23,998 nt of DNA from Burkholderiales bacterium (GTDB lineage: Bacteria > Pseudomonadota > Gammaproteobacteria > Burkholderiales > CAIKXV01). The stretch lies in contig JACMMK010000334.1 in assembly GCA_014379045.1 (NCBI GenBank), positions 1-23,998 on the forward strand, given 5' to 3'. The notes beneath the pieces were generated by a model. That model was given only the letters and a program-made list of their open reading frames with translations, was not told the DNA's origin and made no database searches. The translations under genes were made by a program, and so were the position numbers. Shown here in pieces: positions 1-9,985 of the stretch (the stretch's first letter is position 1; the number at the start of each line of letters is the position of its first letter).

Positions 1-1
1 C

Positions 2-349
2 GCCCTCGGGTTGCCACCGCTCGTGCATCTGCTGGGGATCGCGCTGCTGTTCGCGCTCGGCGTGTGGGCGTGCGGCGCGGCGAACCGCGCGCTCGGTGTC
101 AACGATCACGGCGGCATCGTCATCGACGAGGTCGTCGCGTTCCTGCTCGTGCTCTGGGCGGTGCCGGCCGTGTGGTGGGCGTGGATGGCAGCGTTCGTGC
201 TATTCCGCCTGTTCGACATCGTCAAGCCGTTTCCGATCGGCTGGTGCGACCGGCATCTGAAGGGTGGCTTCGGCGTGATGTTCGACGATCTGCTCGCGGC
301 GCTCGCCACGTTGCTTGTGTTCGCCATCCCCGCTATCGTCGCGCCATGA
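2..349 (+). CDS. pgpA: Phosphatidylglycerophosphatase A, C-terminal part (5' end outside window)
   Basis: Removes the phosphate from phosphatidylglycerophosphate to give phosphatidylglycerol, at the inner membrane. The frame is open to the left edge of the window, so the start and first membrane segment are missing. The visible part has the PgpA signatures in order: NDHGGIVIDE, then a membrane stretch, then FRLFDIVKPFPIGWCD, then GGFGVMFDDLLAA, and a final hydrophobic tail. The acidic residues of the DE and DD pairs are those expected to bind metal in this family. Its stop overlaps the start of the next gene (ATGA), so the two are probably translationally coupled. Family assignment is secure; only the truncation limits the description. 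Confidence 0.93.
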   Translation, partial: ALGLPPLVHLLGIALLFALGVWACGAANRALGVNDHGGIVIDEVVAFLLVLWAVPAVWWAWMAAFVLFRLFDIVKPFPIGWCDRHLKGGFGVMFDDLLAALATLLVFAIPAIVAP

Positions 350-843
350 CGGCCGACGACGAAGTCCTCTATCAACTTGCCGACAACGTGGGGCGTGCGT
401 TGTCCGCCCGCGGCCTGATGATGGCGAGCGCCGAATCCTGCACTGGCGGCTGGGTGGGACACGTGATGACGATGGTGCCCGGCAGCTCCGAATGGTTCGA
501 GCGCGGCTACATCACTTACACGTACATCTCGAAGATCGAGATGCTCGGTGTGCGCGCGGAGACACTCGAGACGTTCGGTGCGGTGAGCGAGCAGACCGCC
601 GACCAGATGGCGCGCGGTGCGCTCGCGCGCAGTCATGCCCAGGTCGCCGTGTCGGTGACCGGCGTTGCCGGCCCGGGCGGTGGGACGCCCGACAAGCCGG
701 TCGGCACGGTATGCTTCGGCTGGTCGTTCGTCGACGGGCGCAACTTCACCGAGACGATGTCGTTCGCCGGCGATCGCGACTGGGTCCGCCGAAGTTCCGT
801 GCAGCACACGCTGACCCGCCTGCTCGATCGGCTGTTGGCCTGA
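346..843 (+). CDS. pncC: Nicotinamide-nucleotide amidohydrolase (stand-alone CinA C-terminal domain)
   Basis: A 165-residue protein that is only the CinA C-terminal domain. The family deamidates nicotinamide mononucleotide to nicotinate mononucleotide in pyridine nucleotide salvage, in the cytoplasm. It carries the nucleophile motif AESCTGG (Ser31), then Tyr58 and Lys63 in the stretch usually written YSNxxK, and the glycine-rich VTGVAGPGGGTPDKPVGTV loop. The YSN motif reads YTYISK here, which keeps Tyr and Lys. The N-terminal COG1058 domain of long CinA proteins is absent, as in most proteobacterial PncC proteins. The ATG overlaps the pgpA stop by the ATGA arrangement, which fixes the start. 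Confidence 0.92.
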   Translation: MTADDEVLYQLADNVGRALSARGLMMASAESCTGGWVGHVMTMVPGSSEWFERGYITYTYISKIEMLGVRAETLETFGAVSEQTADQMARGALARSHAQVAVSVTGVAGPGGGTPDKPVGTVCFGWSFVDGRNFTETMSFAGDRDWVRRSSVQHTLTRLLDRLLA

Positions 844-864
844 CCTGATCAACGAAGCGCGCCC

Positions 865-1770
865 ATGACCGATTCCGACGACGAAGCGCGCGCGCTGAAA
901 CTGCCCGAGCGCTTCGACTTTTCCGCCATCATCGATCGGCCGAAGCTCAAGTTGCCGCGCGGGGTGCGGATGATCGTGTGGCCCGTCGTCAACATCGAAG
1001 AATGGTCGATCACGCGGCCGATGCCGCGCGGGGTGTCGAACGCACCCGGCGGGCAGACGAGCGTCCCCGATACGCAGAACTGGGGCTGGCACGAGTACGG
1101 CATGCGCGTGGGCTTCTGGCGTCTCGTCGAGTCGCTCGCGCGCCACCGGATCAAGCCGACGTTGTCGATCAACGCCAAGGTGTGCGAGACGAAACCCCGC
1201 GTGGCCCAGGCGGCGCTCGATGCGGGGTGGGAGTTCATGGCGCACTGCTACGAGCAGATGCCGCTGCATGCGATTCCCGACCAGCGCGCGATGATGCGCC
1301 ATACCGTCGAGGTGATCGAACGCTTCACCGGACGGCGGCCGACCGGCTGGCTCGGGCCCGGTCGCGGACAGACCTGGGCGACGCCGGACTATATCGCCGA
1401 GGCCGGATTCACCTGGTTCGGCGACTGGGTGATGGACGATCAGCCGTTCTGGGTGAAGACCGCGACCCGACCGTTGCTGTCGATTCCCTACTCGGTCGAA
1501 CTGAACGACATCACGATCATGCTGACCGGCCTGCATCAGTCCGACGCGATGGCGAAGCGCGCGCGCGATGCCTTCGACCAGATGTACCGTGAATCGGCGA
1601 AGCAGCCACGCGTGCTCGCGTTCGGCGTGCACCCGTACATCTCGGGCGCCGCGCATCGCGTGAAGTACTTCGATGCGATGCTGCACTACTTCCGCAGCCA
1701 CAAGGATGTGGTGTTCTGGCAGGGCGAGCACATCCACGACTGGTTCTCGGCGCAGGTTCGTAGCCACTAG
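865..1770 (+). CDS. PuuE-like polysaccharide deacetylase family protein (copy 1)
   Basis: A 301-residue cytoplasmic protein of the deacetylase/NodB fold, closest in pattern to the PuuE allantoinase branch. Visible family landmarks are WHEYGMRVGFWRLVE near the N-terminal third, TGWLGPGRGQTWATPDYIAEAGF in the middle, then DWVMDDQPFW and LLSIPYSVELND. The canonical TFDDG metal motif of NodB is not present; the equivalent strand reads WPVVNIEEW. PuuE proteins hydrolyse a ring amide, reportedly without a metal, so a cyclic-amide hydrolase is as likely as a sugar deacetylase. The gene follows pncC after 21 bases and has only a weak ribosome binding site. A paralogue with the same landmarks lies at 17490-18374. 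The true substrate cannot be read from the sequence. Confidence 0.82.
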   Translation: MTDSDDEARALKLPERFDFSAIIDRPKLKLPRGVRMIVWPVVNIEEWSITRPMPRGVSNAPGGQTSVPDTQNWGWHEYGMRVGFWRLVESLARHRIKPTLSINAKVCETKPRVAQAALDAGWEFMAHCYEQMPLHAIPDQRAMMRHTVEVIERFTGRRPTGWLGPGRGQTWATPDYIAEAGFTWFGDWVMDDQPFWVKTATRPLLSIPYSVELNDITIMLTGLHQSDAMAKRARDAFDQMYRESAKQPRVLAFGVHPYISGAAHRVKYFDAMLHYFRSHKDVVFWQGEHIHDWFSAQVRSH

Positions 1771-1784
1771 GGCGCAGATAAGAC

Positions 1785-1822
1785 TTGCATTCCACCCCCG
1801 ATACCGTATAAATTTACGGTAT
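1785..1822 (+). promoter_or_regulatory. lexA promoter with CCGT-type SOS operator
   Basis: A -35 box TTGCAT (1785-1790) is followed after 16 bases by a -10 box TATAAA (1807-1812). A perfect inverted repeat, ATACCGTA (1801-1808) and TACGGTAT (1815-1822) around a 6-base centre, covers the -10 box and the first two bases of the lexA ATG. Its core, TACCGTATAAATTTACGGTA (1802-1821), lines up base for base with the enterobacterial SOS box TACTGTATATATATACAGTA, except that CTGT/ACAG is CCGT/ACGG on both sides. The predicted transcript would start about 1819, at or next to the start codon. Confidence 0.82.
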
Positions 1823-2420
1823 GGACGGTCTGACCCCACGCCAGCAGGAAATCCTCGACTTCATTCGCAGTTTCGGTGAAGAGCAGGGCATGCCCCCGAC
1901 CCGCGCCGAACTCGCTCGCGCGTTCGGTTTCCGCTCGCCTGCGTCGGCAGAAGAACACCTGCGCGCCCTCGAGAAGAAGGGCGCGATCACGCTGTCGGGC
2001 GTCGCACGCGGCCTTCGGCTGACCGAGCCGGCAGGGTTGCCGCTGATCGGGCAAGTCGCCGCCGGCGCACCGCTGCTGGCGCAGGAGCACGTGGTGGGCC
2101 ACTACCCGGTGAGTCCCAACCTGTTCAAGTTGCGTGCCGACTACCTGCTCAAGGTGCGCGGCTGGAGCATGCGCGACGCGGGCATTCTCGATGGCGACTG
2201 GCTGGTCGTGCACCGTGCGAGCGAGGCCCGTGACGGGCAGATCGTCGTCGCCCGCGTCGACGACGAGGTGACGGTGAAGCGGCTCAAGCGCAAGGGCGGG
2301 CGCGCCTATCTGATCGCCGAGAATCCCGACTTCTCGCCGATCGTGATCGAGCTCGCGAAGACCCCGTTGGCGATCGAAGGGATCGCGATCGGCGTCGTGC
2401 GCGACCTGAACGCCGTTTGA
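1821..2420 (+). CDS. lexA: SOS repressor LexA with altered recognition helix
   Basis: A 199-residue repressor-protease that represses SOS genes and cleaves itself when stimulated by the RecA filament. The N-terminal winged helix-turn-helix (1-67) is joined to a C-terminal S24 protease domain. The cleavage bond is Ala81-Gly82 (VAAGAP), the nucleophile is Ser116 (GWSMRDAG) and the general base is Lys153 (VTVKRLK). The recognition helix reads RSPASAEEHL where E. coli has RSPNAAEEHL, so Asn41 is Ala and Ala42 is Ser at identical numbering. The wing is one residue shorter than in E. coli. The ATG is supported by alignment with E. coli LexA from residue 1, but no Shine-Dalgarno sequence precedes it, which fits a leaderless mRNA. 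It is followed by recA. Confidence 0.97.
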   Translation: MDGLTPRQQEILDFIRSFGEEQGMPPTRAELARAFGFRSPASAEEHLRALEKKGAITLSGVARGLRLTEPAGLPLIGQVAAGAPLLAQEHVVGHYPVSPNLFKLRADYLLKVRGWSMRDAGILDGDWLVVHRASEARDGQIVVARVDDEVTVKRLKRKGGRAYLIAENPDFSPIVIELAKTPLAIEGIAIGVVRDLNAV

Positions 2421-2551
2421 AGCTTCTGTGCGAAACGCTACGTTGCGACGCCGGACGTCCGACCGAATCCATTTCGAACTTCACCGCGTCGCAGCGATGG
2501 GCGTTTCATCGTGCAACGCCGTTTTTCCCGACCTACCCAGCAAACAGAGGA

Positions 2552-2577
2552 TGCGATAATGCCGCCTGACTCAGGAG
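2552..2577 (+). promoter_or_regulatory. Candidate recA extended -10 promoter and ribosome binding site
   Basis: TGCGATAAT (2552-2560) matches an extended -10 element. No convincing -35 box is seen at the usual spacing. A start near 2567 would give a leader of about 20 bases that includes AGGAG (2573-2577), 11 bases before the chosen recA ATG at 2589. A poor operator half-match, CCGT then AC after eight bases (2519-2532), lies upstream. It is much weaker than the lexA box. Confidence 0.45.
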
Positions 2578-2588
2578 TTCACCAACAG

Positions 2589-3626
<1,038 letters not shown>

Positions 3627-3658
3627 TCTGCGTTCGGACCCGCGCCCGGGCCCGCGTC

Positions 3659-3685
3659 GGGTTCCGGGTCGGGTTCCGGGTCGGG
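3659..3685 (+). repeat. Tandem 12-base repeat with five GGG tracts (G-quadruplex motif) between recA and recX
   Basis: The 12-base unit GGGTTCCGGGTC occurs at 3659-3670 and again at 3671-3682, followed by another GGG. This gives five GGG tracts separated by loops of 4, 2, 4 and 2 bases, which meets the usual quadruplex pattern. The G-rich strand is the coding strand, so the motif would also be in the recA-recX RNA. GACCCG at 3638-3643 could instead pair with either CGGGTC, forming an alternative hairpin. Confidence 0.6.
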
Positions 3686-3715
3686 TCGACCCTTCAGGCC
3701 TTCGGCTCGTCATCG

Positions 3716-4180
3716 ATGCCCCGTCCGCCGCTCTCCCTGCGCGGGCGGGCGCTCGGCTATCTGGCGCGGCGCGAGCATTCGCGCGTCGAGCTGGAGGTCA
3801 AGCTTCGTCGTAGCGCCGGTCCACAGGACGACGTCGCCGCGTTGCTCGACGAGTTCGTCGCGCGCGGGTGGTTGTCCGAACGCCGGCTGGTCGAGCAGGT
3901 CGTCAACGGCTCACAGCGTTTCGGCGCGGCGCGCGTGTTGAACGACCTGCGGCGACGCGGCATCGACGAGACGCTGCTCGGTCCGGCCGCGCAGTCGCTG
4001 AAGGTGGGCGAACTGCCGGTGGCGCGCGCGGTCTGGAACAAGAAGTTCGGCGCCGCGCCGCCGGCCGATGCCGCCGAGCGTGCCCGTCAGAGCCGCTTCC
4101 TGCGCAGCCGTGGCTTCAGTGGTTCGACGATCGCCCGCGTCCTGCGCGGCGGACCGGGGCCCGACGAGCCGGCTGAGTGA
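3716..4180 (+). CDS. recX: Regulatory protein RecX
   Basis: A 154-residue protein of the RecX family, which binds RecA filaments and modulates their growth. The family's three-helix repeats are visible. The first is LSLRGRALGYLARREHSRVELEVKLRR. The second is VAALLDEFVARGWLSERRLVEQVV, with NDLRRRGIDETLL after it. The last ends in RFLRSRGFSGSTIARVLRG. Length is normal for betaproteobacteria. It lies 89 bases after recA on the same strand, the usual arrangement. The start at ATG 3716 gives a standard N-terminus but has no strong ribosome binding site. Expression is probably read-through from recA and may be limited by the G-rich spacer. Confidence 0.93.
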   Translation: MPRPPLSLRGRALGYLARREHSRVELEVKLRRSAGPQDDVAALLDEFVARGWLSERRLVEQVVNGSQRFGAARVLNDLRRRGIDETLLGPAAQSLKVGELPVARAVWNKKFGAAPPADAAERARQSRFLRSRGFSGSTIARVLRGGPGPDEPAE

Positions 4181-4225
4181 CGCCGTGCAGGAGACCGAAG
4201 CCGGTGCAACCCGGGCCGAGCACGG

Positions 4226-4240
4226 ATACGTCCGTATAAT
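4226..4240 (+). promoter_or_regulatory. alaS -10 box with overlapping inverted repeat
   Basis: A perfect TATAAT (4235-4240) lies 71 bases before the alaS ATG. An inverted repeat ATACG-TC-CGTAT (4226-4237) overlaps it. No good -35 box is seen 16 to 18 bases upstream. E. coli alanyl-tRNA synthetase is known to repress its own gene by binding a palindrome beside the transcription start, so this repeat is a possible autoregulatory site. That link is inference. Confidence 0.5.
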
Positions 4241-4311
4241 CCAGCGCTTATCCCACCATGACAAGAAGATGGATGAGCCGGAATGCGGCGCATCATCCTC
4301 CGAAAGCCTCA

Positions 4312-6942
<2,631 letters not shown>

Positions 6943-7125
6943 GGCGATTGGCACATGGTCGATACTGATGCGAAGCTCTCCCACGTCGTGTGCGTACCGC
7001 GGCCGCTGCATGCGAAGATTGAAAGCGGTCACGGCGCTTTCGCTGCAAAGCTCGACGGATGCGCTGGCGATTTCGTTCGGGGTCGCGCACGGTTTCGCAT
7101 CTCGAGCCGCGCACGGTGCCGTCAG

Positions 7126-7755
7126 GTGTTCGATGGGTATCGGGACTTGATCCGGTTCGCGGCGGGCGTCCCGGTCGCGCTCCTGGTTGCAGGCGTGATC
7201 GGTCTGTACGCCCCCGCGCCCGCGGCTGCGCAGACCACTGCAGAGACGCCGACGCGCGAACGCGTCATCGCTCGACAGGTGCTCGAAAGGGCAAACGAGG
7301 CTGGAGGCTGGTGGATGATCGTCGAGACCGCGTGCGACGTCGCCAGCGCAAGCGCGGTGCTCGAACGGCTCAATGCGGTGCTGGCACGTATCCGTCCGGC
7401 GCGCACGCTGCAGAAGGAGGTGTCCGAGCGCGTCCAGGACCCGCATCTGCCCGAGGCGTCGCGGCAAACGATGGAAAACGAGATGCGGCGGATAAGCGAG
7501 TTGCAAGGATTGCTCGACGAACTTCGCGCGGTCGCGCGCGAGGCGGCCACGGCGCGCGAACAGAAGCAGGCGTCCCCGGAGCGTCTCGATCGCAGCGAAT
7601 GGAAACTCGCGCAGCCGGTGCGCACCGAGGTCGAACTGGCCGCCGTGGTCGATGCGACCGAGCGCACGCTCGTCCAGGCGTGCACCGACGGTATCGCGCA
7701 GCTGCACGCGCGCTTCATCGACGAGACGACCGGCATTCTGCCACTGGCTCGCTAG
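7126..7755 (+). CDS. Exported helical protein of unknown function
   Basis: I do not recognise this family. From a GTG at 7126 it has 209 residues. A charged N-terminus is followed by a hydrophobic stretch (FAAGVPVALLVAGVIGLYA) and a likely signal peptidase site after APAAA, so it is probably periplasmic. The mature part is rich in Glu, Arg and Ala and looks almost entirely helical. It has two Cys residues, in TACDVAS and VQACTDG, that could form a disulfide. The frame is open upstream to ATG 6955, but that extension is rich in Arg and Gly, has no membrane character and would bury the signal peptide. TTG 7147 is a third possible start. It lies downstream of alaS on the same strand with no obvious terminator between. 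Confidence 0.6.
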   Translation: MFDGYRDLIRFAAGVPVALLVAGVIGLYAPAPAAAQTTAETPTRERVIARQVLERANEAGGWWMIVETACDVASASAVLERLNAVLARIRPARTLQKEVSERVQDPHLPEASRQTMENEMRRISELQGLLDELRAVAREAATAREQKQASPERLDRSEWKLAQPVRTEVELAAVVDATERTLVQACTDGIAQLHARFIDETTGILPLAR

Positions 7756-7845
7756 CGCAACGTGGCGCTCGCGTTGTTGCAGCCTACGCGATCACACGGC
7801 ACCTACAGTAGCGCATCCACAATAATTCCTACGGAGGAAGTACCC

Positions 7846-8865
7846 ATGAAGGAACCCATCCAGTCGTTCATTCACAGCTCACGACGTCGCGCACTGCTCG
7901 GGGCGGCGTGCGCCGTACCGGTCGTATCGGTGCTGGCGCCGGTCGGGCGTGCCGCAGCGCAAAGCGCCGACGCGTGGCCGGTCAAACCGATCCGCCTGCT
8001 GATGCCCAATGCGCCCGGCAGTTCGCTCGACACGCTCGGGCGGATCATCGGACAGCGCCTCGGGGAAGCGCTCGGCCAGCAGTTGATCATCGACAACCGC
8101 GCCGGCGCGGGTGGCCTGATCGGCATGGAGATCGGCAAGAACGCGAACCCCGATGGTTATACGATCATCTTCGCGTCGCCGCCTTCGCTCACCGTTGCAC
8201 CATTTCTGCAGGCGAAGCCGCCGTTCGACCCGTTGAACGACTTCGTGTTCATATCGACGATCGGGGTGACGCCGAACCTGCTCGTGGTGAATCCGACGGT
8301 ACCGGTGAAGACCCTCGCCGAGTTCCTCGACACGGTGCGCAACAAGAAGACACCGATGAACATGGCGTCGGCCGGTGCCGGCTCGCAGAGTCATCTGGCG
8401 GGCGTGATGCTGACGAACCTGGGCAAGTTCGAGTCGCTGCATGTGCCCTACAAGGGTGGCGGGCCCTCGGTCGCTGCAGTCGTCGCCGGCGAGGCGCAAT
8501 GGACGATCACTCCGGCACCGGCGGTGGTGTCGCTGGTGAAGGGCGGCAAACTGCGCCTGCTCGCGCACAGCCTGCCCAAGCGCACCCCGCTGCTCGCCGA
8601 CCTGCCCGCCGTGATCGAACAGGTGCCGGGTTACGACTACAGCGGGTGGGTCGGCTTGCTGGCCCCGCGCGGTACCGCACGGACGATCCAGGAGCGCCTG
8701 CGCGCCGCCTTGGAGAAGACGATGACGACGCCCGAAATGCGCGAGGCGATGGCTAGTCAGGCGACCGAGATCCAGCTGTCGACGCCTGACGCTTTTCGCG
8801 CGCTGGTGCAGCGGTCGCTCGTCGAGAACCGCACCATGATCAAGGCACTCAATCTGAGCGAGTAA
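7846..8865 (+). CDS. Bug/TctC-family periplasmic solute receptor (copy 1, Tat-like signal)
   Basis: A 339-residue extracytoplasmic binding receptor of the tripartite tricarboxylate transporter type, which captures carboxylates or related small acids for a TctAB membrane pair. The N-terminus SSRRRALLG followed by a hydrophobic stretch and GRAAAQ looks like a twin-arginine signal. The mature protein starts with WPVKPIRLLMPNAPGSSLDTLGRIIGQRL, and DNRAGAGGLIG follows, both typical of Bug receptors. A strong GGAGG (7833-7837) lies 8 bases before ATG 7846. An upstream in-frame ATG at 7762 is less likely because the conserved signal begins at 7846. No TctA or TctB gene is nearby. It converges with the dehydrogenase at 9004-9966, and a hairpin lies between them. 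Confidence 0.93.
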   Translation: MKEPIQSFIHSSRRRALLGAACAVPVVSVLAPVGRAAAQSADAWPVKPIRLLMPNAPGSSLDTLGRIIGQRLGEALGQQLIIDNRAGAGGLIGMEIGKNANPDGYTIIFASPPSLTVAPFLQAKPPFDPLNDFVFISTIGVTPNLLVVNPTVPVKTLAEFLDTVRNKKTPMNMASAGAGSQSHLAGVMLTNLGKFESLHVPYKGGGPSVAAVVAGEAQWTITPAPAVVSLVKGGKLRLLAHSLPKRTPLLADLPAVIEQVPGYDYSGWVGLLAPRGTARTIQERLRAALEKTMTTPEMREAMASQATEIQLSTPDAFRALVQRSLVENRTMIKALNLSE

Positions 8866-8942
8866 CGGGTCGTTCGGTTTCACGGGCGCCGGGAGGATCC
8901 TCGCCTGAGGCATCCCGCTTTGCGCTTCAGACTCGAACCGGT

Positions 8943-8968
8943 CGCGAGCCGAGAAGCGGCGGCTCGCG
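8943..8968. terminator. Hairpin between convergent genes, possible bidirectional terminator
   Basis: A perfect 9-base inverted repeat, CGCGAGCCG (8943-8951) and CGGCTCGCG (8960-8968), with an 8-base loop. It lies between the ends of the Bug receptor gene and the dehydrogenase gene. Neither side has a T-run, so it is not a textbook intrinsic terminator. Confidence 0.45.
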
Positions 8969-9003
8969 CACGTCGAAACCGCTGGTGCGTCGAACCGATG
9001 TCG

Positions 9004-9966
9004 TCAGCCGGCTGTGGGGTCCAGCGTGATCTCGAAGCGCAGTGGCACCCCTTTCCTCAAGCGCTGGCAGTTGTCGGCGATGATCGCGAAGCTGCGCGCC
9101 ATCGATTCTGCAGTGAGCCATGCGATGTGCGGAGCGAGCACGACATTCGGCAGTTTCAGCAGCGGTGTATCCGATGGCACCGGCTCGACCGCCATCACGT
9201 CCACACCTGCGGCGCGCACCTGGCCACTCAGCAATGCATCGACCAGCGCCGACTCGTCCACCAACCCGCCTCGCGCCGTATTGACCAGCACCACGCCGCG
9301 TTTCATTTGCGCAAACGCGGCGCGATCGAGCAGGTGCTGCGTGTTTCCGTTCAGCGGCAGGTGGAGCGAAATGACGTCTGAGCCGCACAACAGGTCGGGC
9401 AACGACACGTAGGTTGCGACCGCCCCGGTAAACGGCGTGCGCGTATGGGCGACGACGTTCGCCCCCATTGCGACGAGCACCGGCGCCAGGCGTTTCGAGA
9501 CTTCGCCATGACCGATGAGGCCCACGGTCTTGCCGGCGATCTCTATCGCGTCGTCGGTGACGTGTGGCGGCAGGCGCCATCCGTTGCCGCCGCGCGTCGC
9601 GGCATCGAGGGTCACCACTTTCCGCATCGCGGCCAGCATCAGTGCGAGCGTCATCTCGCAGACCGCCTGGCTGTTCGCACCGGGCATGTTCGCCACACGA
9701 ATGCCGAGCCGGTGGGCAGCCTGAAGGTCGATGGTGTTCACGCCCACGCCGATCTTCTGGATCAACTTGAGCTGCGGCGCGTGCTCCAACACGCGCGCAG
9801 TCACCGGCGTGAGTACATGCAGCAGCACGTCTGCCTCTGCCAGTTCCACGGTCAAACCCGCCTCGTCGTCGTCATCGACACACACGGTGCGCAACCACGC
9901 CGGCGAGGCGTCGGCGAGCGACTGTTTCATCCGGTCGCTGGCGCTGTAATGGAACACGGCCTTCAT
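9004..9966 (-). CDS. D-2-hydroxyacid dehydrogenase
   Basis: A 320-residue cytoplasmic oxidoreductase that interconverts a 2-oxoacid and a D-2-hydroxyacid with NAD(P)H. The catalytic set is complete: Arg232 (NTARGG), Glu261 (VMAVEP) and His280 (LAPHIAW). The substrate loop is KIGVGVNTID (71-80). The Rossmann motif reads GHGEVS (152-157), with Ser where the third Gly is usual. HTRT after the second strand, with Arg176, hints at NADP preference. It is the last gene of a three-gene minus-strand operon and follows the hydratase by 19 bases. In this context it probably reduces or oxidises a pathway 2-oxoacid. Substrate unknown. Confidence 0.92.
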   Translation of the reverse strand: MKAVFHYSASDRMKQSLADASPAWLRTVCVDDDDEAGLTVELAEADVLLHVLTPVTARVLEHAPQLKLIQKIGVGVNTIDLQAAHRLGIRVANMPGANSQAVCEMTLALMLAAMRKVVTLDAATRGGNGWRLPPHVTDDAIEIAGKTVGLIGHGEVSKRLAPVLVAMGANVVAHTRTPFTGAVATYVSLPDLLCGSDVISLHLPLNGNTQHLLDRAAFAQMKRGVVLVNTARGGLVDESALVDALLSGQVRAAGVDVMAVEPVPSDTPLLKLPNVVLAPHIAWLTAESMARSFAIIADNCQRLRKGVPLRFEITLDPTAG

Positions 9967-9985
9967 CGAACTGTCGGACGCCCGC

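Noticed and set aside
106..1839. 577-codon open frame on the minus strand
   Set aside because: It lies fully antisense to pgpA, pncC and the PuuE-like gene, which have clear family motifs. Its product is rich in Arg, His and Asp without domains. Long antisense frames are common at this GC content.
2519..2534. CCGT-N8-ACCT upstream of recA as a CCGT-type SOS box
   Set aside because: Only one half-site matches well and the centre is not AT-rich like the lexA box. It is mentioned as a weak candidate, not called as a site.
2565..2575. CCTGA-C-TCAGG palindrome upstream of recA as a LexA site
   Set aside because: It is far too short for an SOS box (only 5 bases between CTG and CAG rather than 10) and overlaps the ribosome binding site.
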